From Aminobacter niigataensis (GTDB taxonomy: Bacteria; Pseudomonadota; Alphaproteobacteria; Rhizobiales; Rhizobiaceae), in the NCBI RefSeq assembly GCF_014200015.1, contig NZ_JACHOT010000002.1, positions 558,001 through 622,000 on the forward strand: a stretch of 64,000 bases of DNA. The letters run 5' to 3'. Made by a program: the position numbers and the translations under genes. The notes under the pieces were generated by a model, which had not been told where the DNA came from, made no database searches, and saw only the letters and a program-made list of their open reading frames with translations. Position 1 is the stretch's first letter, and the number at the start of each line of letters is the position of its first letter. This document shows positions 26,376 through 38,693 of the stretch, in pieces.

Positions 26376-27451
26376 GTCGACCGCACCAGTCCAAGCCTGC
26401 TCCCGTCGAACTGTTGCGCGCGTATCGGACGCCACCACCAGCCGTTCGCCAGGTACCAGTCGACGGTTTTCTCCAGACCGCTCTCGAATGTCTCTTTGGG
26501 TGCCCAGCCGAGTTCCCGTTCGCTCTTGGTCGGGTCGATGGCATATCGGCGGTCGTGGCCCGGGCGATCGGCAACATAGGCGATGAGGTCGAGGTGCGAG
26601 CGGCCACCAGCCCTTGGTCTGCAGGCGTCGAGCTGCGAACAAATCGTCTCGACGACCTCGAGATTGGTGCGCTCGGCCCGGCCGCCGATATTGTAGCTCT
26701 CGCCAACCTTGCCTTTTGTCAGCACCGCTTCCAGTGCCCTGGCGTGGTCCTCGACGAACAGCCAGTCGCGCACATTGGCGCCTTTGCCGTAGACGGGCAG
26801 GGGCCGCTCATCAAGTGCGTTGGCGATCACCAATGGGATCAGCTTTTCCGGAAAATGATAGGGTCCGTAGTTGTTGGAGCAGTTGGAAAGGACGACAGGC
26901 AGCCCATAGGTCTCGTGCCAGGCACGGACGAAGTGGTCGGATGCCGCCTTCGAGGCCGAATAGGGCGATGACGGCTTGTAGGGCGATTCCTCGGTGAACA
27001 CGCCGGAATCGAAAGGCAGGTCGCCAAAGACCTCGTCCGTCGAGACATGGTGGAAGCGGAAACCCTTGCGTCGCTCTTCGCTCAGGCTGCGCCAGTGATC
27101 GAGTGCCGCCGACAGCAGGCTTGCGGTGCCGACAACATTAGTGGTGACGAAGTCCATCGGCCCGTCGATCGACCGATCGACATGGCTTTCAGCCGCCAGG
27201 TGCATGATTAGGTCGACCTTCTCGTCAGCCAGAATTTGGCGCACGCGGTCTGTGTCGCAGATATCGGCCTGACGGAAGAGGTAGTTGGAATTCCCTTCTA
27301 TCTCGCGCAGAGACGCCAGGTTCCCAGCATAGGTCAGCTTGTCGAGGTTGACGACCCGAAAGTTGCCCGTGCCGACCAGATGTCGGCAGACGGCAGAGCC
27401 GATGAAACCGGCACCACCAGTGACCAGGACAGTCTGCGGAGCTTGTCTCAT
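26372..27451 (-). CDS. rfbB: dTDP-glucose 4,6-dehydratase
   Basis: A 359-residue extended short-chain dehydrogenase, the second step of dTDP-rhamnose synthesis. Motifs are [14 protein letters not shown] (NAD binding), [26 protein letters not shown] and [15 protein letters not shown] (catalytic Tyr-Lys). The ATG at 27451 overlaps the rfbC stop by ATGA. Confidence 0.95.
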   Translation of the reverse strand: MRQAPQTVLVTGGAGFIGSAVCRHLVGTGNFRVVNLDKLTYAGNLASLREIEGNSNYLFRQADICDTDRVRQILADEKVDLIMHLAAESHVDRSIDGPMDFVTTNVVGTASLLSAALDHWRSLSEERRKGFRFHHVSTDEVFGDLPFDSGVFTEESPYKPSSPYSASKAASDHFVRAWHETYGLPVVLSNCSNNYGPYHFPEKLIPLVIANALDERPLPVYGKGANVRDWLFVEDHARALEAVLTKGKVGESYNIGGRAERTNLEVVETICSQLDACRPRAGGRSHLDLIAYVADRPGHDRRYAIDPTKSERELGWAPKETFESGLEKTVDWYLANGWWWRPIRAQQFDGSRLGLVRST

Positions 27452-28011
27452 GCGTATACGAACCCGGTTTCGACTTCGGCCAGGTAGGGTGCCGTCGCGT
27501 CCTTGGTGGACAGCACCATCTCTGCGGCAGCTAGCGGCCATTCGATCCCGATGTCGGGATCGTCGAATCGGATCGACCGGTCATGCGGCTGCGAATAAGG
27601 GGCAGAAACCTTGTAGACGACCTCGGTGTCCGGCTCGAGCGTGACAAAGCCGTGCGCGAACCCCTTGGGCACCAGGATCTGGTTCCAGTCCTTGTCCGAG
27701 AGGGTCAACCCGACCCAGTTGCCGAAGCTCGGCGAACCTTTTCTTATGTCGACCGCAACGTCGAAGATCGAACCCCGTAGCACGCGCACCAGCTTGTCCT
27801 GCGCGAAGGGCGGTGTTTGGAAATGCAACCCCCGCATCACGCCGCGATCCCGCGAAAGGGATTGGTTGTCTTGCACAAAGTCCACCGCGATACCGGCGTG
27901 CGCCAGTTTTGCCGCGTTCCATGTCTCGGAAAAGAACCCGCGCGCATCCTCGATCTTGGCTGGCCGGATCTCGCAAACACCATCCAGCCCGAGCTCTCGC
28001 ACCTCAACCAT
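27448..28011 (-). CDS. rfbC: dTDP-4-dehydrorhamnose 3,5-epimerase
   Basis: A 187-residue cupin-fold epimerase with the diagnostic blocks [31 protein letters not shown] (active-site His), [22 protein letters not shown] and [20 protein letters not shown]. The ATG at 28011 overlaps the end of rfbA by 8 bp. The product joins RfbA, RfbB and RfbD in making dTDP-L-rhamnose. Confidence 0.95.
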   Translation of the reverse strand: MVEVRELGLDGVCEIRPAKIEDARGFFSETWNAAKLAHAGIAVDFVQDNQSLSRDRGVMRGLHFQTPPFAQDKLVRVLRGSIFDVAVDIRKGSPSFGNWVGLTLSDKDWNQILVPKGFAHGFVTLEPDTEVVYKVSAPYSQPHDRSIRFDDPDIGIEWPLAAAEMVLSTKDATAPYLAEVETGFVYA

Positions 28012-28885
28012 AGGCGATCTCCCGAACCCGGCGCTCGAGATAGCGCGCGTAGTCGGTCTTGCCGAGCGAGGCGGCCCGGCGGAGAACCTGCTCTTCGCTG
28101 AGCCAACCCAGTTCGAAGCCGATCTCTTCGGGACACATGACCTTGATGCCTTGGCGGTGCTCGATCGTGCGTACGAAGGAAGAGGCGTCGTGCAGGCTGT
28201 CATGGGTGCCGGTGTCGAGCCAGGCATAGCCTCTTCCAAGCCGGACGACATGCAGATTGCCCTGCTCGAGATAAGTCCGATTGACGTCGGTGATCTCAAG
28301 CTCGCCGCGCGCCGAAGGTTTGATTGACGCAGCAATATCGACAACCGGATTGTCGTAGAAATAGAGCCCCGTGACCGCCCAGTTCGAACGCGGCTGCACT
28401 GGTTTTTCCTCGATCGAAAGCGCCCGCTGTGTCGCCCTATCGAAGGTTACGACACCATAGCGCTGAGGGTCCTCGACCTGATAGGCGAAGACTGACGCAC
28501 CGTCCTCACGCGCGACCGCGGCCCGGCAACGCTCCGACAGGCCGTCGCCATAGAAGATGTTGTCGCCGAGTATGAGCGCCACCGGACTGGTGCCGATGAA
28601 CTCGCGTCCAATGATGAAGGCCTCAGCCAAGCCGTTGGGGGACGGCTGGACCGCATAGGAAAACGACACGCCAAACGCCGAACCATCGCCGAGAAGCTGC
28701 TGGAACTGCGGCAAGTCGCGTGGAGTCGAAATAACAAGGATTTCCCGTATACCCGCCAGCATGAGAACGCCGAGCGGATAATAGATCATTGGCTTGTCAT
28801 ATATTGGCAATATCTGTTTTGATACTGCAAGAGTGGCCGGGTAGAGTCTAGTTCCACTACCGCCTGCTAGTATAATTCCCTTCAC
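28004..28885 (-). CDS. rfbA: Glucose-1-phosphate thymidylyltransferase
   Basis: A 293-residue nucleotidyltransferase that opens the dTDP-rhamnose pathway (dTTP + glucose-1-phosphate to dTDP-glucose). The N-terminus [18 protein letters not shown] with the pyrophosphorylase loop, [30 protein letters not shown] and [16 protein letters not shown] are all present. It is the first gene of the minus-strand glycan locus. The 424-bp region upstream must carry the locus promoter. Confidence 0.95.
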   Translation of the reverse strand: MKGIILAGGSGTRLYPATLAVSKQILPIYDKPMIYYPLGVLMLAGIREILVISTPRDLPQFQQLLGDGSAFGVSFSYAVQPSPNGLAEAFIIGREFIGTSPVALILGDNIFYGDGLSERCRAAVAREDGASVFAYQVEDPQRYGVVTFDRATQRALSIEEKPVQPRSNWAVTGLYFYDNPVVDIAASIKPSARGELEITDVNRTYLEQGNLHVVRLGRGYAWLDTGTHDSLHDASSFVRTIEHRQGIKVMCPEEIGFELGWLSEEQVLRRAASLGKTDYARYLERRVREIAYG

Positions 28886-29309
28886 CTAAGGTTTTCCTGA
28901 CCTCGTTGCCTTTGACCCCCGTCCGGCGTACGATTCGCGGCTGAATGTATGTCAAACGCTGAACAGACTCCATGAGTTTGGCAGCGCCATTGCACAGATT
29001 TGATTTCAGCAGGTAACTATTTGCGAACGCTTGATACTTGCAGTTGGCTGGCTGCCTGAGGCAAGCGCTAGGTGCCTTGCGTTGCCTTATCGGTTCAATG
29101 CCTTAGCGCGCACTTGACCATCCGCAGCGAGGCCATGTTGGTAACTACGACACGCTGAAGGCTATTGCCTGTCCCTCGACAAGGGATTTGACCCTGGCGC
29201 GTTGACCCACGGGTGAGCGGCCTTCCAGCGTCCCCGGCGGGCCGTAAAATGCAAAAGCCGCCGGGACACCGGCGGCTTTTGATAATTTACCGACGCTGGG
29301 CAAGCGGCC
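28886..29309. other. Intergenic boundary between glycan locus and atp operon
   Basis: No supported gene. It holds the atpC-proximal terminator (29253-29280). On the minus strand a TTGACA (28955-28950) could be the -35 of the rfb promoter, although no convincing -10 follows. It marks the transition from accessory to core gene content. Confidence 0.5.
29253..29280 (-). terminator. Rho-independent terminator of the atp operon
   Basis: AAAAGCCGCCGG and CCGGCGGCTTTT form a perfect inverted repeat around a 4-nt loop (GACA) 30 bp after the atpC stop. In the minus-strand direction the stem ends in TTTT. The symmetrical A/T flanks could also terminate transcription from the other side. Confidence 0.85.
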
Positions 29310-29708
29310 TCAGATCGCGGCTTCCAGTGTCGACAGGTGATTGAGGTACGATTCCGCCTTGGTACGAACCTGGTCGTCCTTGGCATCCGACACGTCTTCG
29401 CGAGCTTCCTGGATACGGCGCAGCAATTCGGCGCGATCGATATCCTTTACCGGCGTTGCCGATTCAGCAAGCAGCGTGCAGCCAGCCGGAACGATATCGG
29501 CGAAACCGCCGAACACGACGTAGCGTTCTTCCTTGCCGCCGACGGCCTTCACCGTCACGACGCCCGGCTTGATCGTGGTCATGACGGGCGCATGGTTAGC
29601 CATGACAGTCATTTCGCCTTCCGCACCGGGAATGACGACGGACTCGACCTGCTCCGAAACGAGCAGACGCTCGGGCGAGACCAGTTCGAATTTGAATGCT
29701 TCAGCCAT
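29310..29708 (-). CDS. atpC: F1Fo ATP synthase subunit epsilon
   Basis: A 132-residue central-stalk subunit with the expected beginning (FKFELVSPERLLVSEQVESVVIPGAEGEMTVMANHAPVMT) and a short C-terminal helical part rich in Lys and Arg. It is the last gene of atpHAGDC. It lies 106 bp downstream of atpD. Confidence 0.95.
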   Translation of the reverse strand: MAEAFKFELVSPERLLVSEQVESVVIPGAEGEMTVMANHAPVMTTIKPGVVTVKAVGGKEERYVVFGGFADIVPAGCTLLAESATPVKDIDRAELLRRIQEAREDVSDAKDDQVRTKAESYLNHLSTLEAAI

Positions 29709-29814
29709 GGTGTCTCACAAATGCTTGGACGGAGTTCCGAGCAGACCTGCCCACGAAAGGGCAGTCATCGGTGCAACAGCGCGGACCTCAAGGCCCGCGC
29801 TGCGGCTTTTATGA

Positions 29815-31419
<1,605 letters not shown>

Positions 31420-31427
31420 TCACGCGG

Positions 31428-32312
31428 CTAGAGCGCTTCGGCGCCCGAAATAATCTCGATCAGTTCCTTGGTGATCTGGGCCTGACGCTGGCGGTTGTAC
31501 GTGATCGTCAGCTTGTTGATCATGTCGCCTGCATTGCGCGTGGCGTTGTCCATCGCGCTCATCTTGGCACCCATTTCACCAGCAGCATTTTCCAGCAGCG
31601 CCCGGAAAATCTGCACCGAGATGTTGCGCGGAATGAGATCGCCGAGGATTTCGCCCGGCTCAGGCTCGTATTCGTAGACAGCACCGCCGCTGGTGGCGGT
31701 ATCAGTGCTGACCGTCGGAGCCGCAGCCGGAATCACCTGCTGTGCGGTCGGAACCTGGCTGATCACCGACTTGAACTCGGAATAAAACAGCGTGCAGACG
31801 TCGAACGCGCCCTGGTTGAACAGGGTGATCACCTTCTTGGCGATCATGTCGGCATGGACGAAACCAACCTGCTTGGCATCGCGCAGTTCGACGCGATCGA
31901 TGATCAGCGAGGCGAAGTCGCGACGCAGGACATCGTAGCCCTTCTTGCCGACGGTGATGATCTTGACCGTCTTGCCCGAGGCCTGGAGCTTGCGGACGTG
32001 GTCGCGAGCCAGACGCGAGATCTGGCTGTTGAAGCCGCCGCACAGGCCACGCTCGGCGGTGCAGACGACGAGCAGGTGCACGTCGTCCTTGCCGGTGCCG
32101 GTCATCAGCGCCGGAGCATCGCCACCGCCACCAACAGCCTGGGCGATGTTCGCGAGAACCGCACCCATACGCTGCGAGTAGGGACGCGCGGCTTCCGCAG
32201 CTTCCTGGGCGCGACGCAACTTCGCCGCGGCGACCATCTGCATCGCCTTGGTGATTTTCTGCGTCGCCTTGACCGAGGCGATACGGTTGCGGAGGTCTTT
32301 TAGCGAGGCCAT
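31428..32312 (-). CDS. atpG: F1Fo ATP synthase subunit gamma
   Basis: A 294-residue rotor subunit. It starts [36 protein letters not shown] and ends [22 protein letters not shown], both canonical for gamma. The middle has the [10 protein letters not shown] block. It lies 16 bp after atpA and 65 bp before atpD. Confidence 0.95.
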   Translation of the reverse strand: MASLKDLRNRIASVKATQKITKAMQMVAAAKLRRAQEAAEAARPYSQRMGAVLANIAQAVGGGGDAPALMTGTGKDDVHLLVVCTAERGLCGGFNSQISRLARDHVRKLQASGKTVKIITVGKKGYDVLRRDFASLIIDRVELRDAKQVGFVHADMIAKKVITLFNQGAFDVCTLFYSEFKSVISQVPTAQQVIPAAAPTVSTDTATSGGAVYEYEPEPGEILGDLIPRNISVQIFRALLENAAGEMGAKMSAMDNATRNAGDMINKLTITYNRQRQAQITKELIEIISGAEAL

Positions 32313-32328
32313 GCCTTATCCGTCAGTG

Positions 32329-33858
32329 TCAGGCGAAGTTTTTCGCGAAAGCGTCGATGTGACCCTTGAGCTTGCCGCGGAGGTCGTCGCTGAGCGCCTT
32401 CTCCGTACGGATGCCGTCGAGGACGTCCTTGCCTTCCGAGCGCATGTAAGCCAGCAGGCCCTGCTCGAACTTGCCAACCTTGTTGAGGGCGAGCTTGTCG
32501 AGGTAGCCGTTGACGCCGGCGAAGATCACGGCGACCTGCTCTTCGGTCTTCAGCGGCGAGAACTGCGGCTGCTTGAGCAGCTCGGTCAGACGCGCACCGC
32601 GGTTGAGCAGACGCTGGGTAGCTGCATCGAGGTCGGAGCCGAACTGCGCAAACGCCGCCATTTCGCGGTACTGCGCGAGCTCGCCCTTGATCGAGCCTGC
32701 AACCTGCTTCATCGCCTTGATCTGGGCCGACGATCCGACGCGCGACACCGACAGACCGACGTTCACGGCAGGACGGATGCCCTGGAAGAACAGGTTGGTC
32801 TCGAGGAAGATCTGGCCGTCGGTGATCGAGATCACGTTGGTCGGGATGTAAGCCGAGACGTCGTTGGCCTGCGTCTCGATGACCGGCAGTGCGGTCAGCG
32901 AACCCGAGCCGTTTTCGTCGTTCAGCTTGGCCGAACGCTCGAGCAGACGCGAGTGCAGGTAGAAAACGTCGCCCGGGTAAGCTTCGCGGCCCGGCGGGCG
33001 GCGCAGCAGCAGCGACATCTGGCGATAAGCGACGGCCTGCTTGGACAGATCGTCATAGCCGATCAGCGCATGCATGCCGTTGTCGCGGAAGTATTCGCCC
33101 ATGGCGCAGCCGGCGAACGGAGCCAGGAACTGCATCGGCGCCGGATCGGAAGCCGTGGCCGCGATGATGATCGAGTATTCGAGCGCGCCGCGCTCTTCGA
33201 GCACCTTCACGAACTGCGCGACGGTCGAGCGCTTCTGGCCGACGGCGACGTAGACGCAGTAAAGCTTTTCCTTGTCCGGCCCGGACTGATGGATCGCCTT
33301 CTGGTTCAGGATGGTGTCGAGAATGATCGCGGTCTTGCCGGTCTGACGGTCACCGATGACCAGCTCGCGCTGGCCGCGGCCGACCGGGATCAGGGCGTCG
33401 ATGGCCTTGAGGCCGGTCGACATCGGCTCATGCACCGACTTGCGGGGGATGATGCCGGGCGCCTTGACGTCGACGCGGCGACGTTCCTTGGCCTTGATCG
33501 GGCCCTTGCCGTCGATCGGATTGCCGAGCGCGTCGACGACGCGGCCGAGCAGCTCCGGACCAACCGGGACGTCGACGATCGAGCCGGTACGCTTGACGGT
33601 GTCGCCTTCCTTGATGTCGCGGTCGGCACCGAAGATGACGACGCCGACGTTGTCGCTTTCAAGATTGAGCGCCATGCCGCGGATGCCGCCGGGGAACTCG
33701 ACCATTTCGCCCGCCTGGACGTTGTCGAGACCGTAGACGCGGGCGATACCGTCGCCCACCGACAGAACCTGACCGACTTCGGTAACTTCGGCTTCCTTGC
33801 CGAAATTCTTGATCTGGTCTTTCAGAATTGCGGAAATTTCCGCGGCGCGGATGTCCAT
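32329..33858 (-). CDS. atpA: F1Fo ATP synthase subunit alpha
   Basis: A 509-residue regulatory nucleotide-binding subunit, the standard length. [19 protein letters not shown] is the P-loop. [19 protein letters not shown] at the N-terminus, [22 protein letters not shown] and [17 protein letters not shown] are typical. The start overlaps the atpH stop by one base. Confidence 0.97.
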   Translation of the reverse strand: MDIRAAEISAILKDQIKNFGKEAEVTEVGQVLSVGDGIARVYGLDNVQAGEMVEFPGGIRGMALNLESDNVGVVIFGADRDIKEGDTVKRTGSIVDVPVGPELLGRVVDALGNPIDGKGPIKAKERRRVDVKAPGIIPRKSVHEPMSTGLKAIDALIPVGRGQRELVIGDRQTGKTAIILDTILNQKAIHQSGPDKEKLYCVYVAVGQKRSTVAQFVKVLEERGALEYSIIIAATASDPAPMQFLAPFAGCAMGEYFRDNGMHALIGYDDLSKQAVAYRQMSLLLRRPPGREAYPGDVFYLHSRLLERSAKLNDENGSGSLTALPVIETQANDVSAYIPTNVISITDGQIFLETNLFFQGIRPAVNVGLSVSRVGSSAQIKAMKQVAGSIKGELAQYREMAAFAQFGSDLDAATQRLLNRGARLTELLKQPQFSPLKTEEQVAVIFAGVNGYLDKLALNKVGKFEQGLLAYMRSEGKDVLDGIRTEKALSDDLRGKLKGHIDAFAKNFA

Positions 33859-34418
33859 CAGCCGACCTCTTTCAGTGCAAGCTTGAGCGAATTGAGTTTG
33901 GTTTTGAGCGACGTATCGATCTGGCGCGAGCCCATCTTCACGATCAGGCCGCCGAGCAGCGAAGAATCTACGGCGACCGAGATCGCCACATCCTTGCCGG
34001 CGACGCTTTTCAGCGCTGCCTTGAGTTCCGTTTCCTGGGCTGCCGTCAGCGCATGCGCCGAGGTCACTTCAGCCGAAGTCTCGCCGCGATGCTCGGCAGC
34101 GATCTGGCGGAACGCCTTGATCATGCCGGGCAGGGCGAAAAGGCGGCGATTGCGCGCCACGAGGCGAAGGAAGTTGCCAGCCAGGCCGGTGATCTTGGCC
34201 TTGTCGGCGATCGCCGAGATAGCCTTTTCCTGGTCTTCGCCGGAGAAGACCGGGCTCTTGATCAGGCGGTCGAGATCGGCGCTGCCATCAAGCAGAGCGG
34301 CGAAACGACCAAGGTCGGCTTCTACCTTTGCAACGGCGCCTGCTTCGAGCGCGAGATCGAACAGCGATCCAGCATAACGCTCAGCAACACCGGAGATTGG
34401 CGAGGAAGATTGGGCCAC
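33858..34418 (-). CDS. atpH: F1Fo ATP synthase subunit delta
   Basis: A 186-residue stator subunit ([22 protein letters not shown]-terminal [26 protein letters not shown]). I chose the GTG at 34418 because the product then begins [17 protein letters not shown], as in relatives. A longer frame to an ATG at 34451 adds residues not seen in the family. It is the first gene of the operon. No Fo genes lie nearby, as usual for Rhizobiales. Confidence 0.92.
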   Translation of the reverse strand: MAQSSSPISGVAERYAGSLFDLALEAGAVAKVEADLGRFAALLDGSADLDRLIKSPVFSGEDQEKAISAIADKAKITGLAGNFLRLVARNRRLFALPGMIKAFRQIAAEHRGETSAEVTSAHALTAAQETELKAALKSVAGKDVAISVAVDSSLLGGLIVKMGSRQIDTSLKTKLNSLKLALKEVG

Positions 34419-34656
34419 GGACCGTCTTTTCTCTTGTCTGACAGGCCGCAAGATTGTTGGCGCGAGCGTTTGACTCTAGCTAAATCTCTGACCTTACTGC
34501 GTTTTTTGACCCCGGAGCTAGCGGCAGCCGCATCCCCCCGGCCGAAAGTCGATTGCCGTCTAGCACAGGCTTTTGAGGACCGCAACACGTCCTCTAACAG
34601 CCATTTCAGGCACTATTGTCGCATCTTGGGCATTGAGGCTGCTGCCGGACGGCGAT

Positions 34657-35052
34657 TCACGGCCAGAAGCCGAAAACAAACCCCAGGGGTAGGACCGCCA
34701 GACCCAGTTCGATGACGATGGCTACCCAGTTGTACGGGGTGTTGGCGCCGTCCGACATCATGGCGACGATCCGCCCGAAGGCGGTGAACAGCCACGACAC
34801 GCCGAGCGCCATGTAGAGCCACGGCTGGGCGAGCAGGATCGCGCACAGGCCGACGCCGAGAAAGAAGCCCGCCATGGTGGCGCGGCCCTGGGCGATCGCT
34901 TCGGGATTGTCGGGGCGAGCCTGCAGCCTGAGCAGGCGAAAGGCGATCCTCGGGGCGAAGAAGAGGATGACGCCGAACAGCAGCGTCACCGCTGCCGAGC
35001 TCCAAGCCAACCACTCGCCCTGGCTCATCGGCCACGGAAATGCGAACTCCAT
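34657..35052 (-). CDS. Small membrane protein, probably DUF4345-like
   Basis: A 131-residue protein with four likely membrane segments. The segments are about 15-32 (AWSSAAVTLLFGVILFFAP), 58-75, 78-95 and 108-128. The GRATMAGFFLGVGLCAILL stretch resembles the conserved helix of DUF4345 proteins. It lies upstream of atpH on the same strand with a 238-bp gap, so it is probably a separate transcript. Function unknown. Confidence 0.65.
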   Translation of the reverse strand: MEFAFPWPMSQGEWLAWSSAAVTLLFGVILFFAPRIAFRLLRLQARPDNPEAIAQGRATMAGFFLGVGLCAILLAQPWLYMALGVSWLFTAFGRIVAMMSDGANTPYNWVAIVIELGLAVLPLGFVFGFWP

Positions 35053-35240
35053 CTTTCCCCCTCGGCTAGTGCGCCTCGCGTCCCTTCGGAAGCACTAGCA
35101 CTTTGAACCGGCCGCGAATACGCGGCGATCATAACCTGCGAACGCGCGCAACGCGAAGCCTGTCCGCCACCAGCCTTCCAGGCACGCACTGGCATTTTTA
35201 TTTCGCCTCGTTTATATTATGACTACGTGTAACTACAAGG

Positions 35241-35492
35241 ATGGCCCCCGTGAAAAAGATGCAGGTTCGCGAAGCGAAAGCCGGGTTTTCTGCGGTAGTT
35301 GAAGCGGCCGAGAATGGCGAGCCGACCATTATCACCAAACACGGCAAGCCAGCGGCTGTAGTTATCCCTGTCGGCGACGCGGAACGACTCTACCCAAATC
35401 GAAAACCCAATCTCGGGACATTTTTGATGAGCTTCCCCGGAGGGCTGGAGTTTGAGCGCAACGACTCGCCGATGCGCGAGATTGATCTGTGA
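35241..35492 (+). CDS. Type II antitoxin, Phd/YefM family
   Basis: An 83-residue antitoxin. The Phd/YefM DNA-binding part MQVREAKAGFSAVVEAAENG, EPTIITKHGKPAAVVIP is followed by a toxin-neutralising tail (FPGGLEFERNDSPMREIDL). It overlaps the toxin gene by GTGA. The first ATG at 35241 directly follows ACAAGG. An internal ATG at the sixth codon after it is a weaker alternative. Antitoxins of this kind bind their own promoter. Confidence 0.85.
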   Translation: MAPVKKMQVREAKAGFSAVVEAAENGEPTIITKHGKPAAVVIPVGDAERLYPNRKPNLGTFLMSFPGGLEFERNDSPMREIDL

Positions 35493-35941
35493 CAGGCTTC
35501 CTGCTGGACACGTCCGTCCTGTCGGCGTTCGCTCCGGAGAGAAAAGCGACCTCTCCGGAAATCTCGGATTGGATGACCGCGCAGGGCGAGGCTCGGACGC
35601 TGTACTTATCCAGCATTACCGTCGCCGAAGTGGAGAAGGATATTTGTAAGTTGCGACGCTTTGGCGGCATCGCGCGAGCCGATCGGCTGGCCACATGGCT
35701 GGATTCCCTGCTGTCCAGCTTTGGTGATCGCCTACTGGCCGTCGATGCTTCAGTTGCAAGGATCGCCGGTGCGATGGAAGATACAGCGGTTGCTCGCGGC
35801 CGTCACCCCGGCTTGGCCGATGTGTTGATAGCAGCAACAGCCCAAGCGCACGGCCTCTTGTTGCTAACCGCGAACGGCAGACACTTCGAGCCGCTCGACA
35901 TCGCGCATATCAATCCATTCGAATCGTTGCCGGGCGAGTAG
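35489..35941 (+). CDS. Type II toxin, PIN-domain ribonuclease (VapC-like)
   Basis: A 150-residue PIN-domain protein. The first acidic residue is in FLLDTSVLSAF, the second in SSITVAEVEKDI, and further ones in HPGLADVLIAATAQAHGLLLLTANGRHFEPL, as in VapC/FitB toxins. The start is a GTG overlapping the antitoxin stop. It is expected to cut RNA when released from the antitoxin. Confidence 0.87.
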   Translation: MTGFLLDTSVLSAFAPERKATSPEISDWMTAQGEARTLYLSSITVAEVEKDICKLRRFGGIARADRLATWLDSLLSSFGDRLLAVDASVARIAGAMEDTAVARGRHPGLADVLIAATAQAHGLLLLTANGRHFEPLDIAHINPFESLPGE

Positions 35942-35985
35942 TATATTTGCCCTCGCAGCGCCCGCCGCGACACCAGGGTAGGACC

Positions 35986-36504
35986 ATGGCCATACCTCAA
36001 CGCATTGCCTGGTCGATCGGCCATCTCGAAGTCGAACCGGGCGACCGCCTGCTGGAAATCGGCTGCGGCCGCGGCGTCGCCATGGCCGAGATCGCCCCTC
36101 TGCTGGTCGATGGCCACATCACCGGGCTCGACCGGTCCGGTAGTGCCGTCAATTCGGCGGAGGAGAGAGTCCGGGCATCGATCGCTTCCGGCAAGGCGGC
36201 GCTCTTTCAAGCCGCCCTGGCGGATTGGTCTGGTCCCGGTCACGCCTTCGGCAAGGTCTTCGCCATCAACGTCAGCCTGTTCTGGCTGGAGGCCGCGCGC
36301 GAGCTCAAGGTGATCAGTTCCCTGCTCACCCCTGGGGGCCGACTGTTCCTGTTCTTCGAGCCGCCAAGCGCCGGCCAGATCCCGACCATAGAGCACGCGA
36401 TCGCCGTGCGCCTGAAGGCTGCGGGCTACACGCTGGAAAGGACGATGTACGGTCCGAGCCCGAAGCCGCCGCTGCTCGGCATGGTCGCGTCGCCCCCGGC
36501 CTGA
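35986..36504 (+). CDS. Class I SAM-dependent methyltransferase
   Basis: A 172-residue methyltransferase with motif I LLEIGCGRGVAMAEIAPLL, motif II ITGLDRS and a post-motif strand LTPGGRLFLFFEPPS. The ATG at 35986 follows AGGGTAGGACC. It lies 44 bp after the toxin gene and ends convergent with priA. Target unknown. The short length suggests a small-molecule substrate. Confidence 0.8.
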   Translation: MAIPQRIAWSIGHLEVEPGDRLLEIGCGRGVAMAEIAPLLVDGHITGLDRSGSAVNSAEERVRASIASGKAALFQAALADWSGPGHAFGKVFAINVSLFWLEAARELKVISSLLTPGGRLFLFFEPPSAGQIPTIEHAIAVRLKAAGYTLERTMYGPSPKPPLLGMVASPPA

Positions 36505-36509
36505 TCCGC

Positions 36510-38693
36510 CTACAGGAAACTCTGCGGGTCGATGTCGACCTGGACCCGCACCGATCCGCGCACCTTCGGCCCGGCTGCCAGTAGCGCGCGGATGTAGCCC
36601 TGGATGTCAGCCTTCCTGTCAGCCTGCACCAGCAGCCGGAAGCGGTGGCGTCCCCCGATCAGGGCCAGGGGCGCCTCCGCCGGACCGAGCACATGGACGT
36701 CCTGCGCAACCTGTGCTGCGCGCCTGAGTCCGCGCGCATGGCTCTCGGCCTCGGGCCGTGTCGCCGCGCTGACGATGATGCCCGCGAGCCTGCCGAAGGG
36801 CGGCAGCGCTGCCTTCTCGCGCTCGGAAATCTCGCGCTCGTAGAAGGCTTCCGAATCGCCCGAGACGATCGCCCGCATGACGGGGTGGTCGGGCTGGAAG
36901 GTCTGCAGCAGGCCCAGGCTCTTCTTGCCCGTGCGCCCTGCGCGGCCCGTCACCTGCGACAAAAGCTGATAGGTGCGCTCGGCGGCGCGCGGATCGCCAT
37001 TGGCGAGGCCGAGATCGGCGTCGACGACGCCCACCAGCGTCATGTTGGGGAAATTGTGGCCCTTGGCGACCAGTTGGGTGCCGATAACGATGTCGGCCTC
37101 GCCGTTGGCGATCGCCTCCAGTTCCAGCCGCAACCGCTTGACCCCGCCGAGCATGTCCGACGACAGCACGATGGTACGTGCATCGGGGAAATGCGAGACG
37201 ACCTCCTCGGCAATCCGCTCGACCCCCGGCCCGCAGGCGACGAGATGATCGAAGGTGCCGCATTCCGGGCAGGCCTCGGGGCGCTTCTCGTTGTGGCCGC
37301 AATGGTGGCAGATGAGCTGGCCGCGGAAGCGGTGCTCGACCAGCCATGCCGAACAGACCGGGCAGCCGAAGCGATGGCCACAGACCCGGCACAGCGTCAG
37401 CGGCGCATAGCCGCGACGGTTGAGGAACAGCAGCGATTGCTCCTGCCGGCCAAGCGTCTCGCGCATCTTGGCGAGCAGCATCGGCGACAGGAAACCGCCG
37501 CGCGCCGGCGGCGAACGCCGCATGTCGATGGTGGCAAGCTTGGGCAGTGCCGCCTCGGCAAAGCGCGCCGACAGCACCGAGCGCGCATACTTGCCCTGCT
37601 CGGCATTGACCCGGCTTTCGACCGAGGGCGTGGCGGAGGCCAGCACTACGGGGAAGCCGCCGATATGGGCACGTACCACGGCCATGTCGCGGGCGTTGTA
37701 GAAGACCCGGTCCTCCTGCTTGTAGGCAGGGTCGTGCTCCTCGTCGACGACGATCAGGCCAAGGTTGTTGAACGGCAAAAACAGCGCCGAGCGGGCGCCG
37801 GCAACCACCCGCACGCCGCCTTCCGCCACCTGGCGCCAGACACGCTCGCGCATCCTCGGCGGCAGGTCCGAGTGCCACTCCGCGGGCTTCGCGCCGAAGC
37901 GGTTCTGGAAGCGTTCGAGGAAGGCCTGGGTCAGCGCGATTTCCGGCAGCAGGATCAGCACCTGCTTGCCCTTGTCGAGCGCTGCCGCCACAGCCTCGAA
38001 ATAGACCTCGGTCTTGCCGGAACCGGTGACGCCGTCGATCAGGGTGACTGCGAAGCGATCGGCCTCCACCTGGCCGCGCAGGCTGTTCGCCACCGTCTGC
38101 TGGTCGTTGGTGAGCTCGGCGCTGGCATAGGAGGTGTCGGGCGCCGCCACGACAGGCCGCGGCGGGATCAACACCGTCTCGAACACGCCTTGCGCCCTCA
38201 GCCCGTCGATGACCGTCGAGGAGACACCGGCGGCATGCGCCAGTCCCGAGCGGGTCCAGGCCATGCCGTCATTCGCCATCTCGAGCACGCGTGCGCGCGC
38301 CGCCGTCATCCGGTCGGGCTCGCCGTCGCTGCGCTTGAGGCCTTCCGTCCAAGGCTCCGGATCGAAGGCCTCCGGCGCCCGCAGGATCATCCGCGCCACC
38401 ATGCCGGGTGGCGAGAGCGTATAGTGCGCGATCCAGTCGACAAGGCGGCGCATCTGGTCGGTGATCGGCGGGCAATCGAAGACATGGGCAATCGGCCTGA
38501 GCTTCTTCGGATCGACCGCCTCGACCGGACCGTCCCAGACGATGCCGGCCACTTCGCGCGGGCCCAGCGGCACGCGCACGACCGAGCCGGGCACCACTTG
38601 CATGCCGTCGGGGACGGCATAGGAATAGGCGCGCTCGGCCGGCATCGGCACCAGCACGGGGGCGGCCCTGGTTCTTGGCGAATCGGCGGTCAT
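36510..38693 (-). CDS. priA: Primosomal protein N' (replication restart helicase PriA)
   Basis: A 727-residue helicase. Order of features: N-terminal DNA-binding domain (VLVPMPAERAYSYAVPDGM), Walker A GVTGSGKTEVYFEA, DEEH box VVDEEHDPAYKQEDR, and two zinc-binding clusters (CRVCGHRFGCPVC, CHHCGHNEKRPEACPEC). The helicase C-terminal motifs are GTQLVAKGHNFPNMTLVGVVDAD and QVTGRAGRTGK. It loads the replisome at stalled forks. Confidence 0.97.
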   Translation of the reverse strand: MTADSPRTRAAPVLVPMPAERAYSYAVPDGMQVVPGSVVRVPLGPREVAGIVWDGPVEAVDPKKLRPIAHVFDCPPITDQMRRLVDWIAHYTLSPPGMVARMILRAPEAFDPEPWTEGLKRSDGEPDRMTAARARVLEMANDGMAWTRSGLAHAAGVSSTVIDGLRAQGVFETVLIPPRPVVAAPDTSYASAELTNDQQTVANSLRGQVEADRFAVTLIDGVTGSGKTEVYFEAVAAALDKGKQVLILLPEIALTQAFLERFQNRFGAKPAEWHSDLPPRMRERVWRQVAEGGVRVVAGARSALFLPFNNLGLIVVDEEHDPAYKQEDRVFYNARDMAVVRAHIGGFPVVLASATPSVESRVNAEQGKYARSVLSARFAEAALPKLATIDMRRSPPARGGFLSPMLLAKMRETLGRQEQSLLFLNRRGYAPLTLCRVCGHRFGCPVCSAWLVEHRFRGQLICHHCGHNEKRPEACPECGTFDHLVACGPGVERIAEEVVSHFPDARTIVLSSDMLGGVKRLRLELEAIANGEADIVIGTQLVAKGHNFPNMTLVGVVDADLGLANGDPRAAERTYQLLSQVTGRAGRTGKKSLGLLQTFQPDHPVMRAIVSGDSEAFYEREISEREKAALPPFGRLAGIIVSAATRPEAESHARGLRRAAQVAQDVHVLGPAEAPLALIGGRHRFRLLVQADRKADIQGYIRALLAAGPKVRGSVRVQVDIDPQSFL

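Noticed and set aside
32248-34377. A 709-codon open frame on the plus strand opposite atpA and atpH
   Set aside because: It is an antisense shadow of highly conserved ATP synthase genes with no family features of its own.
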